From positions 17,231-81,230 of the forward strand of contig NZ_JAFBEX010000023.1 in NCBI RefSeq assembly GCF_016908975.1: DNA of 64,000 nt, read 5' to 3'. The notes under the pieces are model-generated. The model was not told the DNA's origin, made no database searches, and saw nothing but the letters and a program-made list of their open reading frames with translations. The position numbers and the translations under genes were made by a program. Shown here piece after piece: positions 1-8,820 of this stretch (position 1 is the first letter of the stretch; every line of letters begins with the position of its first letter). The stretch is from Neobacillus cucumis. Lineage in GTDB: Bacteria; Bacillota; Bacilli; Bacillales; Cytobacillaceae.

Positions 1-20
1 ATTAACTTAGGAAATAGAGA

Positions 21-36
21 AAATTAGCTTTCAGAA
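21..36. other. Window edge, no gene
   Basis: The first 36 bases lie downstream of the alcohol dehydrogenase stop; nothing recognisable is seen in them. Confidence 0.5.
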
Positions 37-1098
37 TTACATAGTGGATATATCTATAACGAATCGATAGCGAACATCACTACGTAGAACACGCTCATAT
101 GCTTCATTTATTTGATCTGCACGGATGGTTTCAATCATCGGTTTAACGCCATGTTCAGCAGCAAAATCCAGCATCTCTTGCGTTTCACGAATTCCACCTA
201 CCAGAGATCCTGCAATGCTACGACGACCCATGATTAAAGAAAATACATGATACTTATCTGCCTCAGCTGGAGCACCAACATTTACAAGTGTTCCATCTAC
301 CCGAAGCATAGATAAATACGCATCAACATCTAGATTTGCGGAAACTGTGTTTAAGATGAGGTCAAAACGGCCAGCCAACTCTTTGAATGTATTGGGATCA
401 CTAGTTGCATAGTAATGATCTGCACCCAACTTTATGGCTTCATCTTTCTTGCTCATGCCTTGGCTCAAGGCAGTTACTTCAGCACCCATCCCATGTGCAA
501 ATTGAACCGCTACGTGTCCAAGTCCTCCTACCCCAACAATAGCGACTTTCTTACCTGAACCTGCGTTCCATTTCTTTAAAGGGGAGTATGTAGTGATGCC
601 TGCACATAATAATGGGGCAGCCACATCCAAACCTAGAGAATCTGGAATACGTACAACGAAGCTTTCTTTTACAACGATTTTTTGACTATAACCGCCGTAT
701 GTTGGTTTACCATCGTAGTCTATTGAATTATATGTGTTGATCACACCTTTCGTACAATATTGCTCTTCACCGCTCTGGCAGTATTCGCATTCACCGCATG
801 AATCAACAAAACAACCAACACCAACATGGTCCCCAACTGCAAATTTTGTAACATTGTCACCCACTGCTTCCACGACCCCTGCAATTTCGTGACCAGGTAC
901 CATAGGGAAGATTCCGCCCCCCCATTCATCGTAGGCACTATGAATATCGGAGTGGCAAACACCACTAAATTTAATATCAATTAAAATGTCATCTGCTCTT
1001 AATGCTCTCCGCTCAATAGTAGTACGTTCAAAAGGTGCCTTTGCACTACGGGCACTAAGAACACCCGTCGTAGTTGTGTTTTTTTGATTATTAGACAT
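37..1098 (-). CDS. adhA: Zinc-dependent alcohol/aldehyde dehydrogenase, AdhA-like (353 aa)
   Basis: Medium-chain NAD(P)-dependent dehydrogenase expected to interconvert aldehydes and alcohols in the cytoplasm. Visible features are the catalytic zinc ligands Cys48 and His70 (in GHE) with Cys165, the structural-zinc cysteines 101, 104, 107 and 115, and the dinucleotide loop GVGGLG around 189-194. Length and sequence closely match B. subtilis AdhA, which belongs to an aldehyde-stress response under a MerR-type regulator (family knowledge); no such regulator is adjacent here. The start is ATG preceded by AAAGGATT. The gene reads toward the window edge, where it ends normally. Reduction of toxic aldehydes is the likeliest role; the exact substrate cannot be read from sequence. 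Confidence 0.9.
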   Translation of the reverse strand: MSNNQKNTTTTGVLSARSAKAPFERTTIERRALRADDILIDIKFSGVCHSDIHSAYDEWGGGIFPMVPGHEIAGVVEAVGDNVTKFAVGDHVGVGCFVDSCGECEYCQSGEEQYCTKGVINTYNSIDYDGKPTYGGYSQKIVVKESFVVRIPDSLGLDVAAPLLCAGITTYSPLKKWNAGSGKKVAIVGVGGLGHVAVQFAHGMGAEVTALSQGMSKKDEAIKLGADHYYATSDPNTFKELAGRFDLILNTVSANLDVDAYLSMLRVDGTLVNVGAPAEADKYHVFSLIMGRRSIAGSLVGGIRETQEMLDFAAEHGVKPMIETIRADQINEAYERVLRSDVRYRFVIDISTM

Positions 1099-1210
1099 AA
1101 AAGTTCACTCAATCCTTTCCAGCTAACACTGAATAACTCGTTTAACAATAATAGATTTACCCCTATCCTGTTCCATATACACAAAATACTTTTAGAAAAA
1201 AATAAAGATG

Positions 1211-1230
1211 GATCAACCAATTGGTTGACC
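1211..1230 (-). terminator. Terminator downstream of the MATE gene
   Basis: The palindrome GATCAACCAATTGGTTGACC is followed on the minus strand by CATCTTTATTTTTTTC, a stem with a T-rich tail. It would end transcription of the MATE gene before the alcohol dehydrogenase gene. Confidence 0.6.
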
Positions 1231-1245
1231 CATAGTAAAACGCGC

Positions 1246-2610
1246 TCAGTTAATTGCATGAAACTTAGTCCATTTTCCATGTAAATATCGACGTACAAAA
1301 ATCAATGCTTTCACAATCCAATCAATAAACATTGCTACCCAAGTACCAAACATTCCCATATGGAAATAGATGCTGAATAGATATGCGAAAGCAATACGAC
1401 AGCAAAACATAGATAAAATCCCAACCCACATCGGGAATTTTGCATCTCCTGATGCTCGGAACGTTACGGGTAACGTGTAAGCAAGCGGCCAAATGATGAC
1501 CTGGAATACTGCATGCCACCAAACGATTTGTGTCGTCAATGATGTCGCAGTCTCGGATAAATCATAGACATTTAATATGGATGGGAGCAAAGCAAGTATC
1601 AAAGCACAGCATACTACTTGTGCAGCATACACAATTCCGATAATCTTTTTGGTAAAATATTTCGCCTGTTCATAATCTCCTGCACCGATACATCTTGATA
1701 TAACAACAGTCATTCCAAACCCAATGGCCATACCAGGAAGAACTTCAAACATCACAATAGTGCCTCCAACCGCATTAGCTGCAATAGCTGCCGTACCAAA
1801 AGATGAAACAAGACTGAGTACAACAATTCTCCCTAGATTGAATAAACCGTTTTCCAATCCATACGGAACACCTATGCCTAAGATTTTATTGATCATTGAC
1901 CAGTTAAATTTGTGGTTAAAACTTTTCTTTATATATAATGGGAGCTTCTTGTTAAAAGCCCATGTAATAATAATCGCGGCAGCCGCAATACGTGAAAGAA
2001 GGGTCGGAATGGCAACACCTTCAACACCAAAATGAAAGCCATAGATAAGGACGGCATTCCCTATTGCGTGAACAATATTCATGGCGAGCATGATATACAT
2101 GGGCAGTTTTGCATTACCCATCGTTCGAAATATGGCAGCTCCAGCATTATATAAAGCAAGGAATGGAATAGATATGGCAGTGAACATCAGATAAGTATTG
2201 GCATTTGCACGTACTTCATCGGTTATCTGCCCAAATAGTCCATTTAATATTAGTGGTTTGATGAGATAAATAATGACCATGATAATAATAGAAACAGCAC
2301 CAGCAAACCATACCAGTTGATTTGTTGCTTCTCTTGATTTTTCCAGCTGCTTCCTACCCATGTATTGTCCCGCAATAACGGTCCCACCTGTTGCCAGAGC
2401 AGCAAATAAACTAATGAGTAGTGCCATAACAAAATCTACGAGGGAAACTCCAGATACAGCAGATTCACCCACATGCGCTACCATAATGGAGTCCGCCAAT
2501 CCCACTAGATATTCCAAACCCTGTTCTATTACAATTGGCACAAATAATAGGAATAAATCCCTATTCGTAAATAACTTTGTTGATGGCAACGCTAATAACT
2601 TCTGTTGCAA
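1246..2610 (-). CDS. MATE family multidrug efflux transporter (454 aa)
   Basis: Predicted polytopic membrane protein of the MATE (multidrug and toxic compound extrusion) family, exporting cationic drugs or toxic compounds by Na+ or H+ antiport. It has about twelve hydrophobic segments in two related halves; an N-terminal part with 'IEQGLEYLVGLADSIMVAHVGE' type sequence and mid-protein glycine-rich helices are typical. The start codon is TTG at 2610, chosen because GGGGGGATT lies six bases upstream. The divergent TetR-family gene begins about 200 bp away and is the obvious candidate regulator. Substrate unknown. Confidence 0.88.
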   Translation of the reverse strand: MQQKLLALPSTKLFTNRDLFLLFVPIVIEQGLEYLVGLADSIMVAHVGESAVSGVSLVDFVMALLISLFAALATGGTVIAGQYMGRKQLEKSREATNQLVWFAGAVSIIIMVIIYLIKPLILNGLFGQITDEVRANANTYLMFTAISIPFLALYNAGAAIFRTMGNAKLPMYIMLAMNIVHAIGNAVLIYGFHFGVEGVAIPTLLSRIAAAAIIITWAFNKKLPLYIKKSFNHKFNWSMINKILGIGVPYGLENGLFNLGRIVVLSLVSSFGTAAIAANAVGGTIVMFEVLPGMAIGFGMTVVISRCIGAGDYEQAKYFTKKIIGIVYAAQVVCCALILALLPSILNVYDLSETATSLTTQIVWWHAVFQVIIWPLAYTLPVTFRASGDAKFPMWVGILSMFCCRIAFAYLFSIYFHMGMFGTWVAMFIDWIVKALIFVRRYLHGKWTKFHAIN

Positions 2611-2690
2611 CTAAATCCCCCCATTTTGCTGCTTCATTTTATTGCGAATTTCCATAACTCTAGTTGTTATTAAATTAAATATTGATTCAT

Positions 2691-2794
2691 TAATGAACAA
2701 CTGTATATAATTATAAACAGATTTAGTATGCTTACAATTGTTAATTCAACGCAATATGACTAGTAATGAACAAATCATTTAAAATTGTTCATTA
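2691..2794. promoter_or_regulatory. Intergenic control region with inverted-repeat operator
   Basis: A perfect 10-bp inverted repeat, TAATGAACAA (2764-2773) and TTGTTCATTA (2785-2794), is separated by 11 bases and lies just ahead of the tetR-type gene. A third copy of the half-site TAATGAACAA occurs at 2691-2700, closer to the MATE gene. The arrangement suggests that the TetR protein represses both its own gene and the MATE gene. The site is visible; the binding is inferred. Confidence 0.6.
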
Positions 2795-2823
2795 TCTTTT
2801 AAGAAAGTTTGGTGAACCTTAAA

Positions 2824-3369
2824 ATGCCAAGAGTAGATAGAAGAATAGCTAAAAGCCAAGAGGCCATAAAAAAAGCCTTGATTGAGCTGATGTCTGAAAA
2901 AAGTTTTGATGATATTACGATTCAAGATATTTCCGATAGGGCAAATGTTAGCCGTGGAACCATTTATCTTCATTACATGGATAAGTTTGATCTGCTGGAT
3001 AAGCTCATTGAAGAACATATTAATGAAATGGGGGAAATCTGCGAAGCAACCTCCTCAGAAGAATATTCAGAGGCGAATCTGCCTTGGTTTGAATACCTTG
3101 AAAGTCATTATTTATTCTTTTCAACGATGTTAGCCAGTAAGGGAGCTCCTTCTTTTCGTAGTCAGTTCCATGAGTTTCTCGTGGAAGAGTTTAAGGATGA
3201 AGTTGATACATCACAAGGAAAAAACCATGAGTTAAATGAAGATGTTCTTCTTCAATTTATTGTTACTTCTTATGTTGGGATTGTGGAATGGTGGATCGCG
3301 AATGGAATGCCTTATCCACCTCAAGTCATGGCAGCACAAGTTGGAATGTTGTTAGAGAGGAATTTATAA
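2824..3369 (+). CDS. TetR/AcrR family transcriptional regulator (181 aa)
   Basis: One-component repressor. The N-terminal helix-turn-helix domain (residues 1-55) includes 'ITIQDISDRANVSRGTIYLHY', typical of TetR_N; the C-terminal half is a helical ligand-binding domain with 'YVGIVEWWIANGMPYPP', as in the TetR_C_7 group. The reading frame extends upstream to TTG 2809, but ATG 2824 follows a GGTGA motif at good distance and gives the usual start PRVDRRIAKSQ. It is divergent from the MATE pump and probably controls it in response to a pump substrate. Confidence 0.85.
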   Translation: MPRVDRRIAKSQEAIKKALIELMSEKSFDDITIQDISDRANVSRGTIYLHYMDKFDLLDKLIEEHINEMGEICEATSSEEYSEANLPWFEYLESHYLFFSTMLASKGAPSFRSQFHEFLVEEFKDEVDTSQGKNHELNEDVLLQFIVTSYVGIVEWWIANGMPYPPQVMAAQVGMLLERNL

Positions 3370-3468
3370 TTTTTTTCAACTGTAATTCCAAAAATGAATA
3401 TAGCTTAACACATAGATAATGAAAAATTGAAACTTTTATTTCATTTCTGTAAAATTTACCCTCTTAGT

Positions 3469-3488
3469 ACTAATTTTGGAAAATTAGT
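3469..3488. repeat. 20-bp palindrome downstream of tetR-type gene
   Basis: ACTAATTTTGGAAAATTAGT is a perfect inverted repeat with 9-bp arms and a GG centre; the pairing extends outward imperfectly. No T-run follows on either strand, so it is not a clear terminator. It could be a binding site or an inefficient stem-loop. Confidence 0.45.
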
Positions 3489-3599
3489 AGAGTATTAGTG
3501 AATATGTCGCTATTTTACTAATTTCTTAATTGTTGTTGAAAATCTTTATTGCTAAATCCAAACTTTGTATCTTTTACATGGCAAAAGATTATTCATAAA

Positions 3600-3632
3600 A
3601 AAAAGATTCAGCTAGGGGCTGAATCTTTTTAT
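3600..3632. terminator. Bidirectional terminator
   Basis: AAAAGATTCAG and CTGAATCTTTTT form an 11-bp stem around a short loop, flanked by A-runs and T-runs on both sides. It serves prsW on the minus strand and can also stop readthrough from the tetR-type gene. Confidence 0.8.
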
Positions 3633-3652
3633 AAGCCTAATTTTTAAGTATT

Positions 3653-4312
3653 TTATGCATTAAAATGATTTTTACTTAAAGATGCTGCCCTCCGTACTTT
3701 TTCCATCCCTAACAGCCATAAGAAAATCATAAATGGAATCATTGTATATATCCATGATTCTTCTTTAAGCATTAAATAATTAAAAGCACCATGTAGTATT
3801 GCAGGAACAGCTAATGATGCTACAAGCAATACTAACTTATTCCCTTCGGTAAATTTCAATCTACTCATGTAATAACCCATAATAACTCCAAACAATGCAT
3901 GACCAGATACAGGTAACAATGCTCGGTTGAAAGCAACTTCGACGCCATTGGTAATTAAATATATAACATTCTCAGCAGTTGCAAAACCCAACGCAACGGA
4001 TGTCCCATAAACAATCCCATCAAATGGTTCATCAAATTCAGCATTCCGATAGGCAATAAAAAATAACACTAACCATTTAGAAATTTCCTCTAATATTCCG
4101 GAAGAAAATAAGAAATGAACCATTTCTTGTCTTATTAGGTTTTCTGTTTCAAATATATATTCAACAAATGAAATTGGAAAGATTAGCAAGGCACCAAAAA
4201 TAAATGTGCGAATCACCATTGATAAAGGTTCTGGTTCATACTTATCTCTTAAATAAAAATAACTTAATAAAGCTAAACCAGGAGCAACTCCAGCTAGTAT
4301 TATTGCTATCAT
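3653..4312 (-). CDS. prsW: Intramembrane metalloprotease PrsW (219 aa)
   Basis: Polytopic membrane protease that in B. subtilis makes the first (site-1) cut in anti-sigma factor RsiW, leading to release of sigma-W under envelope stress. The three family motifs are visible: EEISKW, 'HALFGVIMGYY' and 'HGAFNYLM', which carry the Glu and His residues thought to bind metal. Length matches B. subtilis PrsW (218 aa) and the N-terminus (APGLALLSYFYLRDKYE) is strongly conserved. It is a single-gene unit with its own terminator. No rsiW or sigW is in this window, so its target lies elsewhere. Confidence 0.9.
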   Translation of the reverse strand: MIAIILAGVAPGLALLSYFYLRDKYEPEPLSMVIRTFIFGALLIFPISFVEYIFETENLIRQEMVHFLFSSGILEEISKWLVLFFIAYRNAEFDEPFDGIVYGTSVALGFATAENVIYLITNGVEVAFNRALLPVSGHALFGVIMGYYMSRLKFTEGNKLVLLVASLAVPAILHGAFNYLMLKEESWIYTMIPFMIFLWLLGMEKVRRAASLSKNHFNA

Positions 4313-4456
4313 TTCTTACCCCTTCCTTTATAAAATGTTTCTTTTCTATATATTTATTTAATAACGAAAACTAAAACTCTTATTAAATAGATCTTATTTG
4401 AAACGAAGTTCCAATAATCACACTTACTCCATTATCTCATATTCAATCATGAATTA

Positions 4457-4492
4457 CAAAAAGGCATCGACTAAAACGCCAATGCCTTTTAA
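4457..4492 (-). terminator. Terminator downstream of mntH
   Basis: AAAAAGGCAT and ATGCCTTTT form an inverted repeat with a T-rich tail on the minus strand immediately after the mntH stop. Confidence 0.7.
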
Positions 4493-4495
4493 TAA

Positions 4496-5848
4496 TTATC
4501 CAAAAAATGTCTGAAAAAGTAAATATACATTCAAGCTAATGATTACAAATGCCACAAACCAAGCCAGAATTTTAAGCCAAAGTGGGTTAACGAATTCCCC
4601 CATTTTCTTCTTATCACTGGTAAATTTAATAAGAGGTACTACCGCAAAGGATAGCTGTAAAGATAATATGACCTGACTTAAAATGAGAAGTTGAGCGGTA
4701 CCACTTTCTCCATACAGTACAGTCACAACCACAGCAGGGACAATGGCTATTAATCGTGTTATTAGTCTTCTTAGCCAAGCGGGTAAGCGAATATTTAAAA
4801 AGCCTTCCATCACAATTTGACCAGCCAAGGTTCCAGTTAATGTGGAGTTTTGACCAGAAGCAAGCAATGCTACTCCAAATAAGATACTTCCTAGAGTGGT
4901 TCCTAAAATTGGAGTGAGCAATCGATAAGCATCATTAATCTCTGCTACATCTGTCATGCCTGCTTGGTGAAAAGTGGCTGAGGAAACAATCAAGATAGCA
5001 GCATTGATGAATAATGCAAAGAAAAGGGCAATGGTTGAATCCCATGTTGCATATTTAATGGCCTGTCTTTTACCCTTACTTGTTTGAGAATACTTTCGAG
5101 TTTGAACAATGGACGAGTGAAGATATAAATTATGTGGCATAACCGTTGCACCTAAAATTCCGATAGCAATGTATAGCATAGTTGGATTACTAATTATTTC
5201 GGCACTCGGAACAAAACCTTTTAGGATGCCACCTACATCAGGCTTAGATAGAAAGATTTCTGTTGCAAAACATCCGCCTATTGTGATAATTAACACGATC
5301 ACCAACGATTCTATAAATCTAAAACCTTTATTTTGAAGTAGCAAAACCACTAGGACGTCTAAAGCAGTAATGATTACACCATAGACTAATGGAATTCCGA
5401 AGAGAAGATTTAATGCGATTGCCGAACCTATGACTTCTGCTAAGTCACATGCTGCTATGGCTAATTCACATAGTATCCACAAGCCCATTGCTACTGGCTT
5501 ACTATAATGATCACGACATGCTTGAGCTAAATCCCTTCCCGTAACAATTCCCAGCTTTCCTGACAGTGCTTGAAGAAGTATTGCCATTAAATTAGACAAT
5601 AAAATTACGGATAGTAATGTATATCCGAATAATGATCCACCAGCAATATCCGTTGCCCAGTTGCCCGGGTCCATATATCCAACAGCAACTAAATATCCTG
5701 GACCTGCAAAAGCAAGGAATTTTTTAATCCAAGAACCCTTCTTTGGAATATGCAGGCTTCTATATACTTCTGGTAATGATGGCTGGGTTCGATTATTTCT
5801 CCAACCTTCCTCGGCACCTAATTGTAGTTTCTCTACATCTTCACTCAT
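4496..5848 (-). CDS. mntH: NRAMP family Mn2+ transporter MntH (450 aa)
   Basis: Proton-coupled uptake of Mn2+ and related divalent metals across the cytoplasmic membrane. The signature DPGNWATDIAGG in the first membrane helix and 'MPHNLYLHSS' in the sixth carry the metal-binding Asp, Asn and Met. About eleven membrane segments are expected. The frame extends to an ATG at 5863, but GGGAGGGATC lies between that ATG and the one at 5848, so 5848 (MSEDVEK) is the real start. A near-perfect MntR box lies 36 bp upstream, implying repression when manganese is plentiful. Confidence 0.93.
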   Translation of the reverse strand: MSEDVEKLQLGAEEGWRNNRTQPSLPEVYRSLHIPKKGSWIKKFLAFAGPGYLVAVGYMDPGNWATDIAGGSLFGYTLLSVILLSNLMAILLQALSGKLGIVTGRDLAQACRDHYSKPVAMGLWILCELAIAACDLAEVIGSAIALNLLFGIPLVYGVIITALDVLVVLLLQNKGFRFIESLVIVLIITIGGCFATEIFLSKPDVGGILKGFVPSAEIISNPTMLYIAIGILGATVMPHNLYLHSSIVQTRKYSQTSKGKRQAIKYATWDSTIALFFALFINAAILIVSSATFHQAGMTDVAEINDAYRLLTPILGTTLGSILFGVALLASGQNSTLTGTLAGQIVMEGFLNIRLPAWLRRLITRLIAIVPAVVVTVLYGESGTAQLLILSQVILSLQLSFAVVPLIKFTSDKKKMGEFVNPLWLKILAWFVAFVIISLNVYLLFQTFFG

Positions 5849-5883
5849 AATGATCCCTCCCATTTTTGGTACATACTAAATAT

Positions 5884-5899
5884 TTTGCATTAGGTAAAC
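5884..5899. promoter_or_regulatory. MntR operator upstream of mntH
   Basis: TTTGCATTAGGTAAAC closely resembles the known B. subtilis MntR sites ahead of mntH and mntABCD (TTTGC..TNAGG.AAAC pattern). Position directly upstream of mntH supports manganese-dependent repression by MntR, which is not encoded in this window. Confidence 0.8.
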
Positions 5900-6066
5900 T
5901 TTTTTGTCAAAAAAATCTCTTTTTCCTTTGGAGTTCATTATATGTTGGAGAAATATAAATGTTGTTTAATAAAATTGCGTTTGATAAATTTTTTTTACAA
6001 AGGGAAACATTTTGGGTAATTAATCCCCTATTGGAAAGCGCGATTTGGGTCTCCGGCCAATAAAAA

Positions 6067-6087
6067 TGGCTCCCCATTATGGGAAGC
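6067..6087 (-). terminator. Terminator downstream of cadA
   Basis: GGCTTCCCATAATGGGGAGCC on the minus strand pairs with itself and is followed by ATTTTTATTGG. Confidence 0.7.
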
Positions 6088-6093
6088 CCAAAA

Positions 6094-8229
6094 TTATTTG
6101 TCTTTTACTCGGAGAAGTCTTAAACCATTTAAAGTTACTATCAACGTAGCCCCCATATCTGCAAAAATTGCTATCCATAAGGTTAACCAACCTGGAATGA
6201 CAAGCAGCAAGGCAAATAGTTTAATTCCTAAAGAGAATGTGATATTTTGTTTGATTATAAATAAAGCTTTTCTGCTTAATTTTAAGGTAAATGGCAGTTT
6301 CCCTAAATCATCTGCCATCAAAGCAATATCTGCTGTTTCGAGAGCCGTATCCGTACCGGCTCCTCCCATGGCAATTCCGACAGTCGATGCAGCAAGAGCT
6401 GGTGCGTCATTCACTCCGTCTCCGACCATAGCGACTCGATCATGTTTGTTTCTTAATCCTTTAATAAAAGCAAGTTTATCTTGAGGCATTAGATCTGCTT
6501 GAATTTCCGAAACCCCTACTTGCTGGCCTATTGCATTGGCAGTTCCTCTATTATCACCCGTTAACATGATGGTTTTTTCAATGCCCAACGAGTGAAGCTT
6601 TTGAATAACTGATTTGCTGTTCCCTCTTACTTCGTCTGCTACGGCAAGAAGAGCTAGTATTTCGGCTTCCGTACCAGCCACCATAACCGTTTTCCCTTTA
6701 TTTTGCAGTTCGGAAATTGTCTCTTTTAAATTTGATGGAATACCATGTGATAAAATCTCATCAAATAAATTAGGACTGCCCACATAATACATTTCTCCTT
6801 GGTATTTTCCCTTGATACCTTTACCTGTCATCGAAGTAAAATCTTCAATCGTGAAAAATTGATAAGGTAATTCTTCTTGTACAGCTTTTTTCATTATCGC
6901 TGAAGCAAGAGGATGTTGTGACCCATTTTCCAGTGCAGCAATAATAGTTAGCAATTCATTAGGTCTAGCATTAGGCTGTGGCAGATAATCTGTAACAACG
7001 GGAATACCGTGAGTTAAAGTTCCTGTTTTATCAAAGGCAATCGCTTTAATTGCTCCCATTTCCTCTAAATGGATTCCACCTTTAATCAGAACTCCGTTTC
7101 TTGCAGCATTACCAATGGCGGTCACAATGGACACAGGAGTGGAAATAACAAGTGCACAAGGACAACCAACCACAAGAACAGCTAAACCTTGGTAAATCCA
7201 TTTACTCCAATCAGCAGCTAACAATAGTGGTGGGATTATAGCAACTAATAACGATATCAACATAATAACTGGCGTATAGTACTTTGCAAAGCGATCAACA
7301 AATGCTTGAGACGGTGCCCGTTCTGCTTGAGCTTCCTCTACAAGATGAATGATTTTTGCAATCGTAGTATCGTCCACATGTTTGGTAACCTTTATTTCCA
7401 GAAGTCCTTCTTCGTTTAGAGTGCCAGCGAATACTTCATCATCAATGGTTTTAGAAACTGGAACAGATTCACCTGTAATCGCAGCTTGATTAACGGTTGA
7501 TAATCCTTTTACAACCGTTCCATCCATCGCTATTTTCTGCCCTGGTTTAACAATTAAAATATCATCTATCCGTATATCATCTACTTCTACGGTAAACTCT
7601 TTATCTCCCCTGCGAATTAAGGCCTCTTTAGGTGCAATATCCATTAAAGACCGAATGGATTGTCTTGCCTTGTCCATCGAATAAGACTCCAAAACTTCAC
7701 TTATCGCAAACAGGATAACAACCGTCGCTCCTTCTCCCCATTCCCCGATAAAAGCTGCTCCTATAACCGCAATTGTCATAAGGGTTCTCATATCAAATTC
7801 TAAATGAAATAAGTTTTTGAATCCTGTGGTAAAAAGACGATAACCACCTATTAAAATAGAAACAGCATACGCTAATATCGATAAGATACTGTCCTCACCA
7901 TTCATTTGTGCCGACAACCACCCGATGATTAGGAACACTAATGAAGCAATAACAGTCGCATGCTTTTGCAAAAATGGCTCTTTTTTCTCGTCAAACCGTT
8001 GTTTTTCAGGAATGACTTTGATATTTTCAAAAGCCCCAGCTTTCTCTAATTCCTCAATCGATGTTTCGCCATAAACCGTAAGTTTAGCGGCACCGAAATT
8101 TACACTCGCATTAACAACACCATCCAGGTGTTGGACGTTCTTTTCGAACTTTGTCGCACAGCCAGCTCAGGAAAAGCCCTGCACACGATAAACTGTTTTT
8201 TCATTTGCTTTTTCTAAGCTATTAGTCAT
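6094..8229 (-). CDS. cadA: Cadmium/zinc-exporting P-type ATPase CadA with an in-frame TGA at the first HMA cysteine
   Basis: P1B-type ATPase exporting Cd2+, Zn2+ or Pb2+. One open frame of 711 codons runs from ATG 8229 (overlapping the cadC stop) to 6094, interrupted only at codon 21 (8167-8169) by TGA. The flanking residues read YRVQGFS-stop-AGCA, so TGA replaces the first Cys of the CxxC heavy-metal-associated motif. Everything downstream is intact: HMA domain to about 70, CPC at 356-358, DKTGT with Asp400, 'SQHPLAS', 'GDGVNDAPAL'. A truncated protein of 625 residues could start at TTG 7971, but no strong ribosome site was noted there. Possible explanations are a nonsense mutation, recoding of UGA, or sequencing error; see findings. 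Confidence 0.88.
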
Positions 8230-8590
8230 GGTCCTTCACCTCCTTATGATGCTCTAAAGCAATTTGAATCAATTGTCTTACATGATCATCATCTAATGAA
8301 TAATAAACCAACTTGCCTTCTTTTCGATATTTAGCTAATCCTAAATTACGGAGAAGACGTAAATGATGGGATGCTGTAGCTGTTGTACTCCCTACAATGT
8401 TCGCTACATCACAAACACACAATTCATCCTCAATGGTTAAGGCGTAAGCGATTTTAATTCTAGTGTCATCAGATAGCACTTTGAATATTTGTGAAACAGC
8501 CATTGTATTTTGTTGGGTAACAATTGCCTTCACCCGTTGTACTTTTTCCCCATCAACGCAGGTCACTTCACATACATCATCGTGTTTCAT
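8222..8590 (-). CDS. cadC: Metal-responsive repressor CadC, ArsR/SmtB family (122 aa)
   Basis: Winged-helix repressor that leaves its operator on binding Cd2+, Pb2+ or Zn2+. With ATG 8590 as start the four sensor cysteines fall at 7, 11, 58 and 60, the same numbering as Staphylococcus aureus pI258 CadC, also 122 residues; this is why I prefer 8590 to the in-frame GTG at 8599. The recognition helix region 'TTATASHHLRLLRNLGL' and the wing 'YRKEGKLVYYS' are clear. Its stop overlaps the cadA start (ATGACTAA), indicating a translationally coupled cadCA operon. Confidence 0.93.
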   Translation of the reverse strand: MKHDDVCEVTCVDGEKVQRVKAIVTQQNTMAVSQIFKVLSDDTRIKIAYALTIEDELCVCDVANIVGSTTATASHHLRLLRNLGLAKYRKEGKLVYYSLDDDHVRQLIQIALEHHKEVKDHD

Positions 8591-8608
8591 TTTTTTCACC
8601 GACCTTAT

Positions 8609-8624
8609 TCAAACGTCTATTTGA
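8609..8624. promoter_or_regulatory. CadC operator, proximal
   Basis: TCAAACGTCTATTTGA has TCAAA-N6-TTTGA, the pattern of the S. aureus cad operator, and lies 19 bp upstream of the cadC start. Confidence 0.75.
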
Positions 8625-8654
8625 GTATTAGTATATGAAAGTTTACAAGAATGG

Positions 8655-8670
8655 TCAAATGATCATTTGA
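8655..8670. promoter_or_regulatory. CadC operator, distal
   Basis: TCAAATGATCATTTGA is a perfect 16-bp palindrome with the same TCAAA-N6-TTTGA arms, 46 bp upstream of the proximal site. Confidence 0.7.
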
Positions 8671-8746
8671 ATGTTTATCAATTTTCTGAAACAAAATCGT
8701 TTTAATTTTATCAAACAAAATAAATTTAATAGAAAGGAGGCAAAAG

Positions 8747-8776
8747 AAAAAACGCTGAATTTCTCAGCGTTTTTTT
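8747..8776. terminator. Terminator downstream of the radical SAM gene
   Basis: AACGCTGA and TCAGCGTT form the stem with A-runs before and T-runs after, so it can work in both directions. Confidence 0.8.
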
Positions 8777-8820
8777 ACTATATAATATCCAAACTATTAA
8801 GTGCTTTAAGATCAATCTAT

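Noticed and set aside
6098..6484. 128-codon plus-strand frame opposite cadA
   Set aside because: It lies wholly antisense to conserved cadA codons, has no ribosome site and encodes low-complexity Ser/Lys/Ile sequence.
8731..8740. Ribosome-site-like AGAAAGGAGG on the plus strand
   Set aside because: No start codon with an open frame follows; the next bases form the terminator hairpin.
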